Source of the DNA: Arthrobacter sp. UNC362MFTsu5.1
Lineage (GTDB): Bacteria > Actinomycetota > Actinomycetes > Actinomycetales > Micrococcaceae
Reading direction: 5' to 3'
NCBI RefSeq assembly: GCF_000685965.1
Contig: NZ_JMLE01000033.1
Span: 1-46,489 of the forward strand
DNA: 46,489 bases
Shown here: positions 31,269 through 40,181 of the stretch, piece by piece
Layout of the letters: every line of letters begins with the position of its first letter
How positions within the stretch are numbered: position 1 is the stretch's first letter
Translations under genes and position numbers: made by a program
Notes under the pieces: generated by a model
Told to the model about the DNA's origin: nothing
What the model saw: only the letters and a program-made list of their open reading frames with translations
The model's database searches: none

Positions 31269-34200
31269 CGACGCCCCCTGACGTACCGGCGCCGCGGTTC
31301 TCCCCTGAAGAGCTGACTGCCATGCTGGGCGAACGCAACAGTCCCACGGCGGAGCAGTCCGCCATCATATCGTCGCCGCTCACGCCGCGACTGGTCATTG
31401 CAGGGGCCGGATCCGGCAAGACCGCCACCATGGCAGACCGCGTTGTGTGGCTCGTTGCCAATGGATGGGTCAGGCCCGAAGAAGTCCTGGGGGTGACGTT
31501 CACGCGCAAGGCGGCCGGTGAGCTGGCAAGCCGGATCCGGGCCAAGCTGGCGGCCCTGCAGCGGATTGCCGCGGAGGACACCGAACACCGGATATTCCCG
31601 GCAGGCCTGCTGAGCGAGGATGCCCTGGAACCCAAGGTTTCCACGTATCACTCGTACGCCAGCGGGATCGTGTCCGACTACGGTCTCCGGCTCGGTGTCG
31701 AACGTGATGTTGTCCTGCTGGGCGGAGCACAGGCCTGGCAGTTGGCCAGCGAAGTCGTCGAGGCTTTCGACGGCGAATACGAGCACTTCCGTGCTGCCAA
31801 GTCCACTCTGGTGAAAGCCGTCATCCAGCTGGCTGGCGAGTGCGCTGAACACCTGCGGGATCCCGCCGAGGTGCAGGAATGGCTGATGGGGCGCGTCGCC
31901 GAATTTGAAGCCCTGCCCTATGTGGCCGGAGCCAAGAAGAACCCCACCCAGGCCGCCGGGGAACTCGGCGCCATGCTGCGCACCAGGGCCAGCGTCGCCG
32001 AAATGGTGGGACGGTACGCGGACGCGAAGCGGGTCCGGGGCGCGCTGGACTTCGGCGACCTCGTGGCGCTTGCCGCGCGGGTGGCCAGCGAGATCCCGCT
32101 GGCCGCCGAAGTGGAACGCCAGCGGTTCAAAGTGGTGCTGCTAGACGAATTCCAGGACACCTCGCACGCCCAGCTCGTGCTGTTCTCCAGGCTCTTCGGC
32201 GGCGGCCATGCCGTGACAGCGGTAGGTGACCCGAACCAGTCCATCTACGGCTTCCGGGGAGCGTCTGCCGGCCAGCTGTTCCATTTTGTTCGTGAATTCC
32301 CCGTCCGGGTCGGGGAATCTTTCGCGGTGGCACCCACCTCCTACCTGACAACCGCGTGGCGCAACGGACGCAACATCCTGTCCGCCGCCAATGTCATTTC
32401 GGCACCACTTAGCGCTGCGGCCATTCAAGCCGGGCCTGCGGGGGAGCGGGACGCGGCGGACTCCGTGGAGGTTCCGCCGCTGCAGCCCAGTCCCGCGGCG
32501 GCCCAGGGAAAGGTGGTCATCGGTCGCTTTGCAACGGACGAGGACGAGGCCAAGGCCATCGCGGCGGACGTCCTGCGGTATCGCGTCACGGATTTCGAAG
32601 ACAACGATGGAACAGACCGGATACCTCCGGCGATGGCCGTTCTCTGCCGCCGTCGTGCCCAGATGGAATGCATCCGGCGTGAATTCGAAGTGCGCGGCAT
32701 ACCCTACGAAATCGTGGGCCTCGGCGGACTCCTGGACACCCCGGAAATTGTTGACCTGGTCGCCACGCTGCGCGTGCTCGCCGATCCCGGCCGTTCGGAC
32801 TCGCTCATGCGTCTCCTGGCCGGGGCGCGCTGGCGGATAGGACCGGCCGACCTCATGGCCTTCCGGGACTGGTCTTCATTCCTTGCCCGCCGCCGGGTAC
32901 ACCCGGGGCAGGGTGCCGATGAAGGTGATGATGCCGATGCCGCCGTCATCGAAAGCGACATCACCGATTCGGCAAGCCTGGTGGAAGCCTTGGACTGGCT
33001 TCCGCGGGAAGGCTGGACGTCGGCCCACGGCCGGGCGCTGAGCCCGGAGGCCCTCAACCGGCTGCACGCCCTCTCGGCCGAGCTCCGGCAGCTCCGGGGA
33101 TTCATGGGTGACGACCTCACCACCCTGCTGGGCGAGGTGGAACGGGCCATGCTCCTGGATATCGAAGTAGCGGCCCGTCCCGGCATCAGCATCCATCAGG
33201 CCCGGAGAAACCTGGATGCATTCCATGATGCCGCGGCAGGATTCCTCCACACCTCCCACCGAGTGGACGTCCTGGCGTTCCTGGCCTGGCTGGAGGCCGC
33301 GGCCACGGAGGAGGGCGGGCTGGACGTCGCCGCTCCGGACGTCAACCATGAAGCCGTCCAGCTGTTGACTGTGCATGCGTCCAAGGGCCTGGAGTGGGAC
33401 GTCGTGTTCGTTCCCGGACTGAACGCGGGAGCGTTTCCCAGCAGCCGCGATTCGCGCTGGAGCAGCGGGAGTGCCGCCCTGCCCTGGCCCCTGCGGGGTG
33501 ACCGTGCCGACCTGCCGCAATGGGACCTGGACCAACCGGATCAAAAAGGCTGGCTGGATGCAGAAAAAGACTTCAAAGCGGACGTCCAGGCGCACGGTGA
33601 AGCCGAGGAACGCAGGCTGGCCTACGTGGCTTACACCCGGGCGAAATACGTGCTCTGGGTATCCAGCGCGGCCTGGGTGGGCTCCCGGGCCGGTATGGCG
33701 GAGATGTCGCCGTTCCTTTCCGAGCTGGGGCCCCTGGCGGGTGTCGTGACAGGCAGCGGCGGCCCGGCCGGGGCGGCCCGGGAGCCCGCTGCAGGTCCGG
33801 CGGACGATGCGGCGGAACATGCCGCCGTCGTGCATTCCGCGTCGGTGGAGGAATCATCACTGCCGGTGGAAAGCCCGCTGACCCAGGACCTGGAACTGGC
33901 GCTGTGGCCGTACGACCCGCTGGAAGGGCCCGCTGATCCGCGCACGGGGGCCAGGCTGAGGCTGGTGCCGGGACGGCGGGCAGCGATGGAAACGGCCGCC
34001 GGAAGGGTCCGCGAGGCCATGGCCGCGGGCCCGGCGTGGGACGCTGAAGGACCCGCAGCAGGGGAGGGGCCACGTCAGCTCCGGAGCGTTGCGGCCAACT
34101 GGGCGCAGGAGGCGGAACTGTTGCTGGAACGCCGCTACCGCAGGGCTGCAGTGCAGGATGTCCACTTGCCCGGCCACATCTCTGCGTCAACGTTCGTGGA

Positions 34201-34816
34201 CCTGGGCGATGATCCCGGATCGGTCCTTGCACGGCTGCGGCGTCCCGTTCCCAGGGAGCCAGGCATGTCCGCCCGCAAGGGCACGGCTTTCCACGCCTGG
34301 GTGGAAGAGTACTTCGGCAAAGCAGGCATGCTGGAACTGGAGGAGGCGCCGGGCTCGGACAACCATATTGACGAGGCGTACGGGCTGGACTCCATGGTGG
34401 AGACGTTCCGGAATTCGGAGTGGGCACACCGCGCCCCGGCCCATGTGGAGGTTCCGGTGGAAACGCGCATCGGAGACGTTGTGGTGCGCGGCCGGATCGA
34501 TGCCGTGTTCCGGGACGCCGACGGGCGCTGGGACCTGGTGGACTGGAAGACGGGCCGCCGTCCCGCTGCCGGGCAGCTGAAGGTTAAAGCCGTCCAGCTG
34601 GCCGTCTACCGGCTTGCCTGGGCCCGGCTCAAGGGAGTGCCGCTCGACAATGTCCGGGCCGCGTTCTACTACGTGGGGGAAAACCACGTGGTCCGCCCCC
34701 ACGACCTCGGCACGGCGGAGCAGTTGGAGGATATCGTGACGGCTGCCCTGGGCGGAACCACCGCCCTGGCGAAAGCATCCGGATCGGCTAGTGGGACTTT
34801 GCGTCCACAATCGTAA
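31265..34816 (+). CDS. adnB: AdnB-like helicase-nuclease subunit
   Basis: The lead motor-nuclease partner of AdnA. The 1183-residue protein has an intact UvrD-type motor: AGAGSGKTA (46-54), DEFQDT (294-299), GDPNQSIYGFRGA and VAYTRAKYVLWVS. After an acidic, Ala/Pro-rich linker (about 835-920) comes the nuclease domain with HISASTFVDL, GTAFHAWVEEYF, D1079 (GRIDAVF), D1093-W-K1095-T (VDWKTG) and QLAVYR. ATG 31265 overlaps the adnA stop (ATGA), giving one operon with the ATL gene. The 3' end overlaps the convergent phosphotransferase-like gene by 29 bp. Confidence 0.93.
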   Translation: MTTPPDVPAPRFSPEELTAMLGERNSPTAEQSAIISSPLTPRLVIAGAGSGKTATMADRVVWLVANGWVRPEEVLGVTFTRKAAGELASRIRAKLAALQRIAAEDTEHRIFPAGLLSEDALEPKVSTYHSYASGIVSDYGLRLGVERDVVLLGGAQAWQLASEVVEAFDGEYEHFRAAKSTLVKAVIQLAGECAEHLRDPAEVQEWLMGRVAEFEALPYVAGAKKNPTQAAGELGAMLRTRASVAEMVGRYADAKRVRGALDFGDLVALAARVASEIPLAAEVERQRFKVVLLDEFQDTSHAQLVLFSRLFGGGHAVTAVGDPNQSIYGFRGASAGQLFHFVREFPVRVGESFAVAPTSYLTTAWRNGRNILSAANVISAPLSAAAIQAGPAGERDAADSVEVPPLQPSPAAAQGKVVIGRFATDEDEAKAIAADVLRYRVTDFEDNDGTDRIPPAMAVLCRRRAQMECIRREFEVRGIPYEIVGLGGLLDTPEIVDLVATLRVLADPGRSDSLMRLLAGARWRIGPADLMAFRDWSSFLARRRVHPGQGADEGDDADAAVIESDITDSASLVEALDWLPREGWTSAHGRALSPEALNRLHALSAELRQLRGFMGDDLTTLLGEVERAMLLDIEVAARPGISIHQARRNLDAFHDAAAGFLHTSHRVDVLAFLAWLEAAATEEGGLDVAAPDVNHEAVQLLTVHASKGLEWDVVFVPGLNAGAFPSSRDSRWSSGSAALPWPLRGDRADLPQWDLDQPDQKGWLDAEKDFKADVQAHGEAEERRLAYVAYTRAKYVLWVSSAAWVGSRAGMAEMSPFLSELGPLAGVVTGSGGPAGAAREPAAGPADDAAEHAAVVHSASVEESSLPVESPLTQDLELALWPYDPLEGPADPRTGARLRLVPGRRAAMETAAGRVREAMAAGPAWDAEGPAAGEGPRQLRSVAANWAQEAELLLERRYRRAAVQDVHLPGHISASTFVDLGDDPGSVLARLRRPVPREPGMSARKGTAFHAWVEEYFGKAGMLELEEAPGSDNHIDEAYGLDSMVETFRNSEWAHRAPAHVEVPVETRIGDVVVRGRIDAVFRDADGRWDLVDWKTGRRPAAGQLKVKAVQLAVYRLAWARLKGVPLDNVRAAFYYVGENHVVRPHDLGTAEQLEDIVTAALGGTTALAKASGSASGTLRPQS

Positions 34817-36020
34817 TAGCGGCGGTGGACGTGTCGTCCGCGGCCGGCGGGTCATGGGGCGTGGTTTCCCCTCCGGCGTTGGCAGCCTGTCCGGCTTCGC
34901 CGTTCTTGGCTGGACCGGAGGCGTCGGCGGTGGCGGGCTGTTCGGCCGGGATCGGTGTCACATGGACCGAAGGCACAGCCCCGGCACCGGCAGGGGCGGC
35001 CTGCGGAACGGCTTCGACGTGAACTGCAGGGGCGGCCTGCGGAACGGGTTCCACGTGCACGGCCGGGACGGCCTGCGGCAAGGGCTCCACGCTGATGGGC
35101 TGGCCGCCGTGCTCGGCGATGTCCTCGGCAAGCGAGGCCAGCATTTCTTCAGCTTCGCCGATCATGGACTCGTTTCCGGCGGCCAGGCCCTTGACCAGGT
35201 ACTGGGCCAGCGCGAACTCGGCGGAAAGCGCGGCGCGGCGCAGCAGGTGGGCGTCCGGCGCATCCCGGCGGCCGGACGTATAGTGGCTCAGCACGGCGTC
35301 CACGAAGCCCTGTTCGTTGGAGGCCACCAGCCAGGCCATGTCGTCGGCGGGGTCGCCGATGCGCAAATCGGTCCAGCCCGTGACAGCCGTCACCCGGTTC
35401 CCGTCAACCAGGATGTTGTCCTCATGCAGGTCGCCGTGGACAACGCAGGGATTGAAACGCCAGAGCGAGACGTCTTCCAGTGCATGTTCCCACCGTCGCA
35501 GGAGCACGGGAGGGATCTTCCCTGTGGTGGCCGCCTGGTCGAGTTCGTTGAGCCTGCGCTGCCGGAACTCATTGGGTGTGTAGCTGGGCAGGTCGGCATT
35601 ACTGACCAAAGTCCGCGGAAGGTCGTGAATGGCGGCCAGTGCCGCGCCTATTTCCTTCGCCAGGGCTTCCGGTCCGGCCGTCAGTTCTTCGACGCTGCGG
35701 GTGGTGCCCGCCAGGTGCGAGTACACAAAGGTGCTGAGTGCGCCCTGACGGACGGTGCCCGCCACCGTGGGCATCAGAAAGGGCAGTTCGGCCCTGATTC
35801 CGGGAGCAAAGGCGCGGAGCACCATGAACTCGGTTTCCAGGCGGGTGCTGGCCTCGGCGTGCCGGGGTGAACGCACCCGCCACTGCTTTCCCTCGGAGTC
35901 CAGCAGAAGGGCCGAATCGAAGTCCGCCGGATCGTCGGGCGCGGAACTCACGGCGGTGGGCGTCAGTCCGGGGACTGCCGCAGTTGCTACAGCTGCCAGT
36001 TCGATCGGTTTTCTTCTCAC
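34788..36020 (-). CDS. Aminoglycoside-phosphotransferase-like protein, substrate unknown
   Basis: A 410-residue protein of the APH kinase-like fold. The phosphate-transfer loop HGDLHEDN (195-202) is intact, and the G-D-P-A-D-D-M-A-W (222-230) segment matches the family. The metal-binding Asp of the usual IDW motif is replaced: the sequence reads T214-G215-W216-T-D218. This may be a pseudokinase, or D218 may substitute. Residues 311-346 are three 12-residue repeats (VEPVPQAAPAVH type) in a long disordered Pro/Ala tail. The GTG start (36018-36020) has TACCGT 6 nt upstream, i.e. leaderless. It is convergent with adnB, with overlapping 3' ends. Confidence 0.78.
   Translation of the reverse strand: MRRKPIELAAVATAAVPGLTPTAVSSAPDDPADFDSALLLDSEGKQWRVRSPRHAEASTRLETEFMVLRAFAPGIRAELPFLMPTVAGTVRQGALSTFVYSHLAGTTRSVEELTAGPEALAKEIGAALAAIHDLPRTLVSNADLPSYTPNEFRQRRLNELDQAATTGKIPPVLLRRWEHALEDVSLWRFNPCVVHGDLHEDNILVDGNRVTAVTGWTDLRIGDPADDMAWLVASNEQGFVDAVLSHYTSGRRDAPDAHLLRRAALSAEFALAQYLVKGLAAGNESMIGEAEEMLASLAEDIAEHGGQPISVEPLPQAVPAVHVEPVPQAAPAVHVEAVPQAAPAGAGAVPSVHVTPIPAEQPATADASGPAKNGEAGQAANAGGETTPHDPPAADDTSTAAITIVDAKSH
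34983..35090 (-). repeat. Three 36-bp repeats in the phosphotransferase-like C-terminal tail
   Basis: Encode residues 311-346 as VEPLPQAVPAVH, VEPVPQAAPAVH and VEAVPQAAPAGA. A fourth partial unit (VHVTPIP) follows. The repeats are in frame, in a region without other structure. Confidence 0.8.
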
Positions 36021-36026
36021 CCATCC

Positions 36027-36032
36027 ACGGTA
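36027..36032 (-). promoter_or_regulatory. -10 box of the phosphotransferase-like gene (leaderless)
   Basis: TACCGT on the minus strand, 6 nt before the GTG at 36020. Confidence 0.45.
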
Positions 36033-36149
36033 GATTGACTGGCGCCCAAGATGGCGATGTACTACGGCGAGTCTTCAGATCGTGACTAATCCACTTGCCA
36101 AAGCAGTGTCCGGAACACTGCAGCGGGGGCCCTCTGCGGCCGGAGCAAA

Positions 36150-36179
36150 ATGTCAATTGTCAGCCGGAGTCAGTACGGT
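36150..36179 (+). promoter_or_regulatory. nudC promoter (leaderless)
   Basis: A -35-like ATGTCA (36150-36155), 18-nt spacer and -10 TACGGT (36174-36179), followed by 6 nt and ATG 36186. This supports ATG 36186 over the upstream in-frame start at 36150. Confidence 0.45.
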
Positions 36180-36185
36180 GGGTAC

Positions 36186-37277
36186 ATGAGTCTTGCGGAG
36201 TCACCGGCATCCCAAAATAAGGCAGAACCAACAAGGGGAGCGCAGGGTGCGGCCCCCGGCGGTACGCCTCCGCTGAAGCGGCTGCCGGCGAACCACCTTA
36301 TGGACACTGTCCTGCCGGTCCGTCCTGCCCTCATTGACAGGGGATCCGGCGCCAGGATGAAGCCGGGCATGGTGGACTCGGTGGTCAATTCCGGCCGGGC
36401 GCTGGCCATGGTCCTCTCACACCGCCAGGCTCTGGTCTGCGGCGACAGCCTCCTGCTGACGGACGCCGCCGGACTCGCGGCGAGCCTGGGCGAGGCCGGA
36501 TCGCCCCCCGCCATGACCATCTACCTCGGCTCCGCCCTCGCCGGTTCGCACCTGGACGAAGGGACGGAAATCGTCCTTTTTGTCCTGGAGGAGCCTTTTG
36601 AGGTCCGGGCGGAGCAGTTTGAACGCGGCATCGCCGGAATACCCTCGGATGCCGTGTGGACGGGATTCCGGGACGTGGCTGCCCGCCTGAATGCCACAGA
36701 CACCGCCCTCTTCATCGAAGCCAGCGCGATCGCCAACTGGCATGCCACGCACGTTCACTGTCCGCGGTGCGGCGCCGCGACGCTCGTTGAGGCCGGGGGA
36801 TGGGTCCGCAGGTGTCCTGCCGACAACTCCGAGCACTACCCCCGGACGGATCCGGCCATTATCGTGACGGTGGTCGGCCCGGATGACCGGCTGCTGCTCG
36901 GTGGCGGCGGCCCCCTCGACGCGAAGAACTATTCCACCCTGGCCGGGTTCGTGGAGCCGGGCGAGTCCCTGGAGCAGGCGGTTGTCCGGGAAATCCAGGA
37001 AGAAGTGGGGGTGCGGATCACCGCCACCCAGTATCTGGGGTCCCAGTCCTGGCCCTTCCCCGCATCGCTGATGCTGGGGTTCACCGCCCGGACGGAGGAC
37101 ACCGAGGCAATGCCCGACGGCGTGGAGGTCACCCGGGCGCGCTGGTTCAGCCGTGCGGAACTTCAGGCGGCCGTGCTGAGCGGGGAAATCGTCATTTCCA
37201 GCAGGCTGTCCATTGCCCGGTCCTTGATTGAGCACTGGTACGGCGGCGTCATCCAGGACCGCCCCGCCGACGAATGA
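36186..37277 (+). CDS. nudC: NADH pyrophosphatase NudC (Nudix)
   Basis: Hydrolyses NAD(H) to NMN(H) and AMP, and in some bacteria removes NAD caps from RNA. The 363-residue protein has an N-terminal variable domain, a zinc-ribbon region, and the Nudix box GFVEPGESLEQAVVREIQEEVGV (254-276). The NudC hallmark after the box reads SQSWPFPASLM, where SQPWPFP is usual. Zinc ligands are C192, C195 and C210; the fourth Cys of the E. coli enzyme is replaced (D213), with H217 as a possible substitute. The start at ATG 36186 follows a TACGGT box by 6 nt. It lies 68 bp upstream of uvrD2, as in mycobacteria. Confidence 0.92.
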   Translation: MSLAESPASQNKAEPTRGAQGAAPGGTPPLKRLPANHLMDTVLPVRPALIDRGSGARMKPGMVDSVVNSGRALAMVLSHRQALVCGDSLLLTDAAGLAASLGEAGSPPAMTIYLGSALAGSHLDEGTEIVLFVLEEPFEVRAEQFERGIAGIPSDAVWTGFRDVAARLNATDTALFIEASAIANWHATHVHCPRCGAATLVEAGGWVRRCPADNSEHYPRTDPAIIVTVVGPDDRLLLGGGGPLDAKNYSTLAGFVEPGESLEQAVVREIQEEVGVRITATQYLGSQSWPFPASLMLGFTARTEDTEAMPDGVEVTRARWFSRAELQAAVLSGEIVISSRLSIARSLIEHWYGGVIQDRPADE

Positions 37278-37345
37278 CCTCCGGCCACAGCGGACCTTCA
37301 CAAGACATCACCGATCGACCCAGCACCAAATGACATGAGCAGCAA

Positions 37346-39526
37346 GTGACAACTGAGAATTTTGAACGCACCGCCCAGGGCGACACCGCTTTCCCCGAGC
37401 CCGCAGCGCAGGACAACCGTTCCCTGGAGGACCGTATCCTCGGCGGACTGGACGACGAGCAGCGGGAAGTCGCGAGCACGCTGAACGGTCCCCTGTGCGT
37501 GCTCGCGGGTGCCGGCACCGGCAAGACGCGTGCCATCACGCACCGGATTGCCTATGGCGTGCACTCAGGCGTTTACAGCCCGCAGAGGCTGCTGGCCGTG
37601 ACCTTCACCGCGCGCGCTGCAGCGGAGATGCGGAGCCGGCTGCGGGACCTCGGGGTCGGCAACGTCCAGGCGCGGACTTTCCACGCCGCCGCGCTGAGGC
37701 AGCTGCAGTTCTTCTGGCCACAGGCTGTGGGCGGTGCGCTGCCAAACCTCCTGGACCACAAGGCGCAGATGATCGCCGAAGCCGCCCGCCGCCTGAGGCT
37801 CAGCACGGACCGGGCGTCCATCCGGGATTTGGCTTCGGAGATCGAGTGGGCCAAGGTGTCCATGCTGACGCCGGCGAACTACCTTGAGAACGCGCAGGGC
37901 CGCGGCAACCCGGGCGGATTCGACCTCACGGCCGTGGCCCGGGTGTTCCAGTCCTACGAGGACGTCAAGACGGACCGCAACGTCATCGATTTCGAGGACG
38001 TCCTGCTGATCACTGTCGGGATACTGCAGGAGGACCCGAAGGTGGCAGCCACGGTCCGCGAACAGTACCGGCACTTCGTGGTTGACGAATACCAGGACGT
38101 TTCGCCGTTGCAGCAGCGGCTCCTGGAACTCTGGCTGGGCGGACGCGACGAACTGTGCGTTGTGGGCGACGCCAGTCAGACCATCTATTCGTTCACCGGC
38201 GCCTCTCCCAAGCACCTGCTCGGTTTCAAGGCCATGTATCCGGGCGCCAACGTCGTCAAGCTGATCAGGGATTACCGCTCCACGCCGCAGGTGGTCAAAC
38301 TGGCGAACGACCTCCTCGCGGGCCGGCGCAGCGGAGGCCCCGTGGCGGACGCCGCATGGGCGGCACCGCTCAAACTGGTGGCTCAACGGCAGCCCGGGCC
38401 GGCGCCGCAGTTCACCGAATGCGCGGACGACGAAGCCGAGGCCGCCACCGTTGCGATCAAGATCCGTGAATTGCTCGACGCCGGTACACCGGCCAGCGAG
38501 ATCGCCGTCCTGTTCCGCACGAACGGGCAATCCGAGGCATACGAACAGGCTCTGGCATCGGCCGGAATCGGGTATCAGCTGCGCGGCGGAGAGCGGTTCT
38601 TCGCCCGCAAGGAAGTCCGGGACGCGATCCTCCAGCTCAGGGCCGCCACCCGTGCTGCTGCCGAAACCGCGGAGCCCGGGCCACTGGGCCAGCTGGTCCG
38701 GGACATCGTTGCATCCCTTGGATACACGGAGTCCGCCCCGCACAACGGCGGAGCGCTGCGGGAACGCTGGGAATCGCTGGCCGCGCTGGTTGCGCTGGCC
38801 GATGAGCTGGTGCTCAGCCGGGGTCCGCAGTTCACGCTCTCGGATTTTGTCAACGAACTGCAGGAACGATCGCTCGCCCAGCATGCCCCGACCGTGCAAG
38901 GAGTGACCCTGGCGTCGCTGCACGCCGCCAAAGGCCTCGAGTGGGACGCGGTCTTCCTTGTGGGTCTCTGCGAAGGCCTCATGCCGATTTCGTTCGCCGA
39001 CTCCCCGGAAGACGTGGATGAGGAACGCCGGCTGCTCTACGTGGGCATCACCAGGGCACGCGAGCACCTGTCCCTTTCCTGGTCGCTGGCACGGACCCCC
39101 GGCGGAAGGGCCAACCGGAAGCCGTCCCGCTTCCTGGACGGCCTTCGGCCGGACTCGGTGGCCACTTCGACGGCGCGCGGCAAGGGGCCCGCGCCGCGGC
39201 GGAAGGCGGCAGCCCCTGCGATGTGCCGGGTCTGCGGAAGCATGCTGTCCACCGGCGCTGAACGCAAGGTGGGCCGTTGCAGCCAATGCCCGCCGAGCTA
39301 CGAGGAACAGACCTTCGACGCGCTGCGCCAGTGGCGGAAGGACGTGGCCCTGGCCGCCGAGGTTCCAGCCTTCGTGGTGTTCACCGATGCGACGCTGACC
39401 GCCATCGCCGAGGCGCGGCCGGCCTCCCTCGAAGAATTGGCCCAGCTGGCCGGAATCGGGCCCTCGAAACTGGAAAAGTACGGCGAAGCCGTGCTCGAAG
39501 TCCTCACGGAAAGCAGCAGCGCCTGA
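37346..39526 (+). CDS. uvrD2: ATP-dependent DNA helicase UvrD2
   Basis: A superfamily 1 helicase (3'-5') with the actinobacterial UvrD2 layout. It has Walker A AGAGTGKT (54-61), VDEYQDVSPLQQ, GDASQTIYSFTGA, and VGITRAREHLSL. After the motor come a tetracysteine element, C627-x2-C630 ... C645-x2-C648, and a C-terminal HRDC domain (about 655-726, with LAQLAGIGPSKLEKYG). This matches M. tuberculosis UvrD2 (Rv3198c), where the tetracysteine is important for helicase action. GTG 37346 has no Shine-Dalgarno sequence; two tiny frames overlap each other and this start. The stop overlaps the next gene (TGATG). Confidence 0.94.
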   Translation: MTTENFERTAQGDTAFPEPAAQDNRSLEDRILGGLDDEQREVASTLNGPLCVLAGAGTGKTRAITHRIAYGVHSGVYSPQRLLAVTFTARAAAEMRSRLRDLGVGNVQARTFHAAALRQLQFFWPQAVGGALPNLLDHKAQMIAEAARRLRLSTDRASIRDLASEIEWAKVSMLTPANYLENAQGRGNPGGFDLTAVARVFQSYEDVKTDRNVIDFEDVLLITVGILQEDPKVAATVREQYRHFVVDEYQDVSPLQQRLLELWLGGRDELCVVGDASQTIYSFTGASPKHLLGFKAMYPGANVVKLIRDYRSTPQVVKLANDLLAGRRSGGPVADAAWAAPLKLVAQRQPGPAPQFTECADDEAEAATVAIKIRELLDAGTPASEIAVLFRTNGQSEAYEQALASAGIGYQLRGGERFFARKEVRDAILQLRAATRAAAETAEPGPLGQLVRDIVASLGYTESAPHNGGALRERWESLAALVALADELVLSRGPQFTLSDFVNELQERSLAQHAPTVQGVTLASLHAAKGLEWDAVFLVGLCEGLMPISFADSPEDVDEERRLLYVGITRAREHLSLSWSLARTPGGRANRKPSRFLDGLRPDSVATSTARGKGPAPRRKAAAPAMCRVCGSMLSTGAERKVGRCSQCPPSYEEQTFDALRQWRKDVALAAEVPAFVVFTDATLTAIAEARPASLEELAQLAGIGPSKLEKYGEAVLEVLTESSSA

Positions 39527-40161
39527 TGGCCGGCGGCGCCCCGCCCCGGGCGATTCCGCTGACCACCCCGGATGGTGCGCCGGTGGTCGTCCGCCGCTCC
39601 GCCCGCCGTCGCCGGACCGTGGCTGCGTTCTGGGAAAACGGAACGGCCGTGGTGGCCATCCCGGCGCACTTCACCAAAGGCCAGGAAAGCGAATGGGTCC
39701 ACCGGATGCTGGAGAAGCTCCGGTTGCAGGGTGTCCGGCGGTCGCGCGGTGAGGGGCGGCGCAGGCCGGCCACGGATGCCGCCCTGGCCGCGCATGCAGC
39801 CGAACTGTCGGCGAAGTACCTTGGCGGACGCTCCGTGCCGTCGTCCGTGCGGTGGGTGAGCAACCAGAACTCCCGCTGGGGTTCCGCCACTCCCGCCGAC
39901 GGGACCATCAGGCTCTCGGACAAACTGCGGACCATGCCGCAGTGGGTCATCGACTATGTGCTGCTGCACGAACTGGCGCATCTGCTCGTCGCCGGACACA
40001 ATGCCGCGTTCTGGAGACTCCTGGAGGCGTACCCCGAAACCCAGCGGGCCAAGGCGTTCCTTGAAGGCGTAGCGTTCGCCACGTCGCGGGGAATGTCGCC
40101 GGACGTCGACGGACAAAGCTCGAGCACCGACGAATCCCACGGTCCGTCAGTGCTCGGCTAG
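39526..40161 (+). CDS. YgjP-like (DUF45/M48-type) metallopeptidase
   Basis: A 211-residue zinc metallopeptidase-like protein. The active site H148-E-L-A-H152 with third ligand H158 (HELAHLLVAGHNAAFW) is intact, preceded by the family hallmark NSRWGSATPADGTIRLS (115-131). The basic N terminus (RRSARRRRTVAAF) is typical. The substrate is unknown; the family is sometimes fused or adjacent to restriction and DNA-repair proteins. ATG 39526 shares a base with the uvrD2 stop (TGATG), indicating coupled translation. The C terminus is a short Ser/Asp-rich tail. Confidence 0.88.
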   Translation: MAGGAPPRAIPLTTPDGAPVVVRRSARRRRTVAAFWENGTAVVAIPAHFTKGQESEWVHRMLEKLRLQGVRRSRGEGRRRPATDAALAAHAAELSAKYLGGRSVPSSVRWVSNQNSRWGSATPADGTIRLSDKLRTMPQWVIDYVLLHELAHLLVAGHNAAFWRLLEAYPETQRAKAFLEGVAFATSRGMSPDVDGQSSSTDESHGPSVLG

Positions 40162-40181
40162 CTGCCCCAAAGCCGGCGGGG

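Noticed and set aside
37565..39286. A 573-codon open frame on the minus strand, opposite uvrD2
   Set aside because: It is a codon-bias shadow of UvrD2, whose helicase motifs, tetracysteine and HRDC domain are unmistakable.
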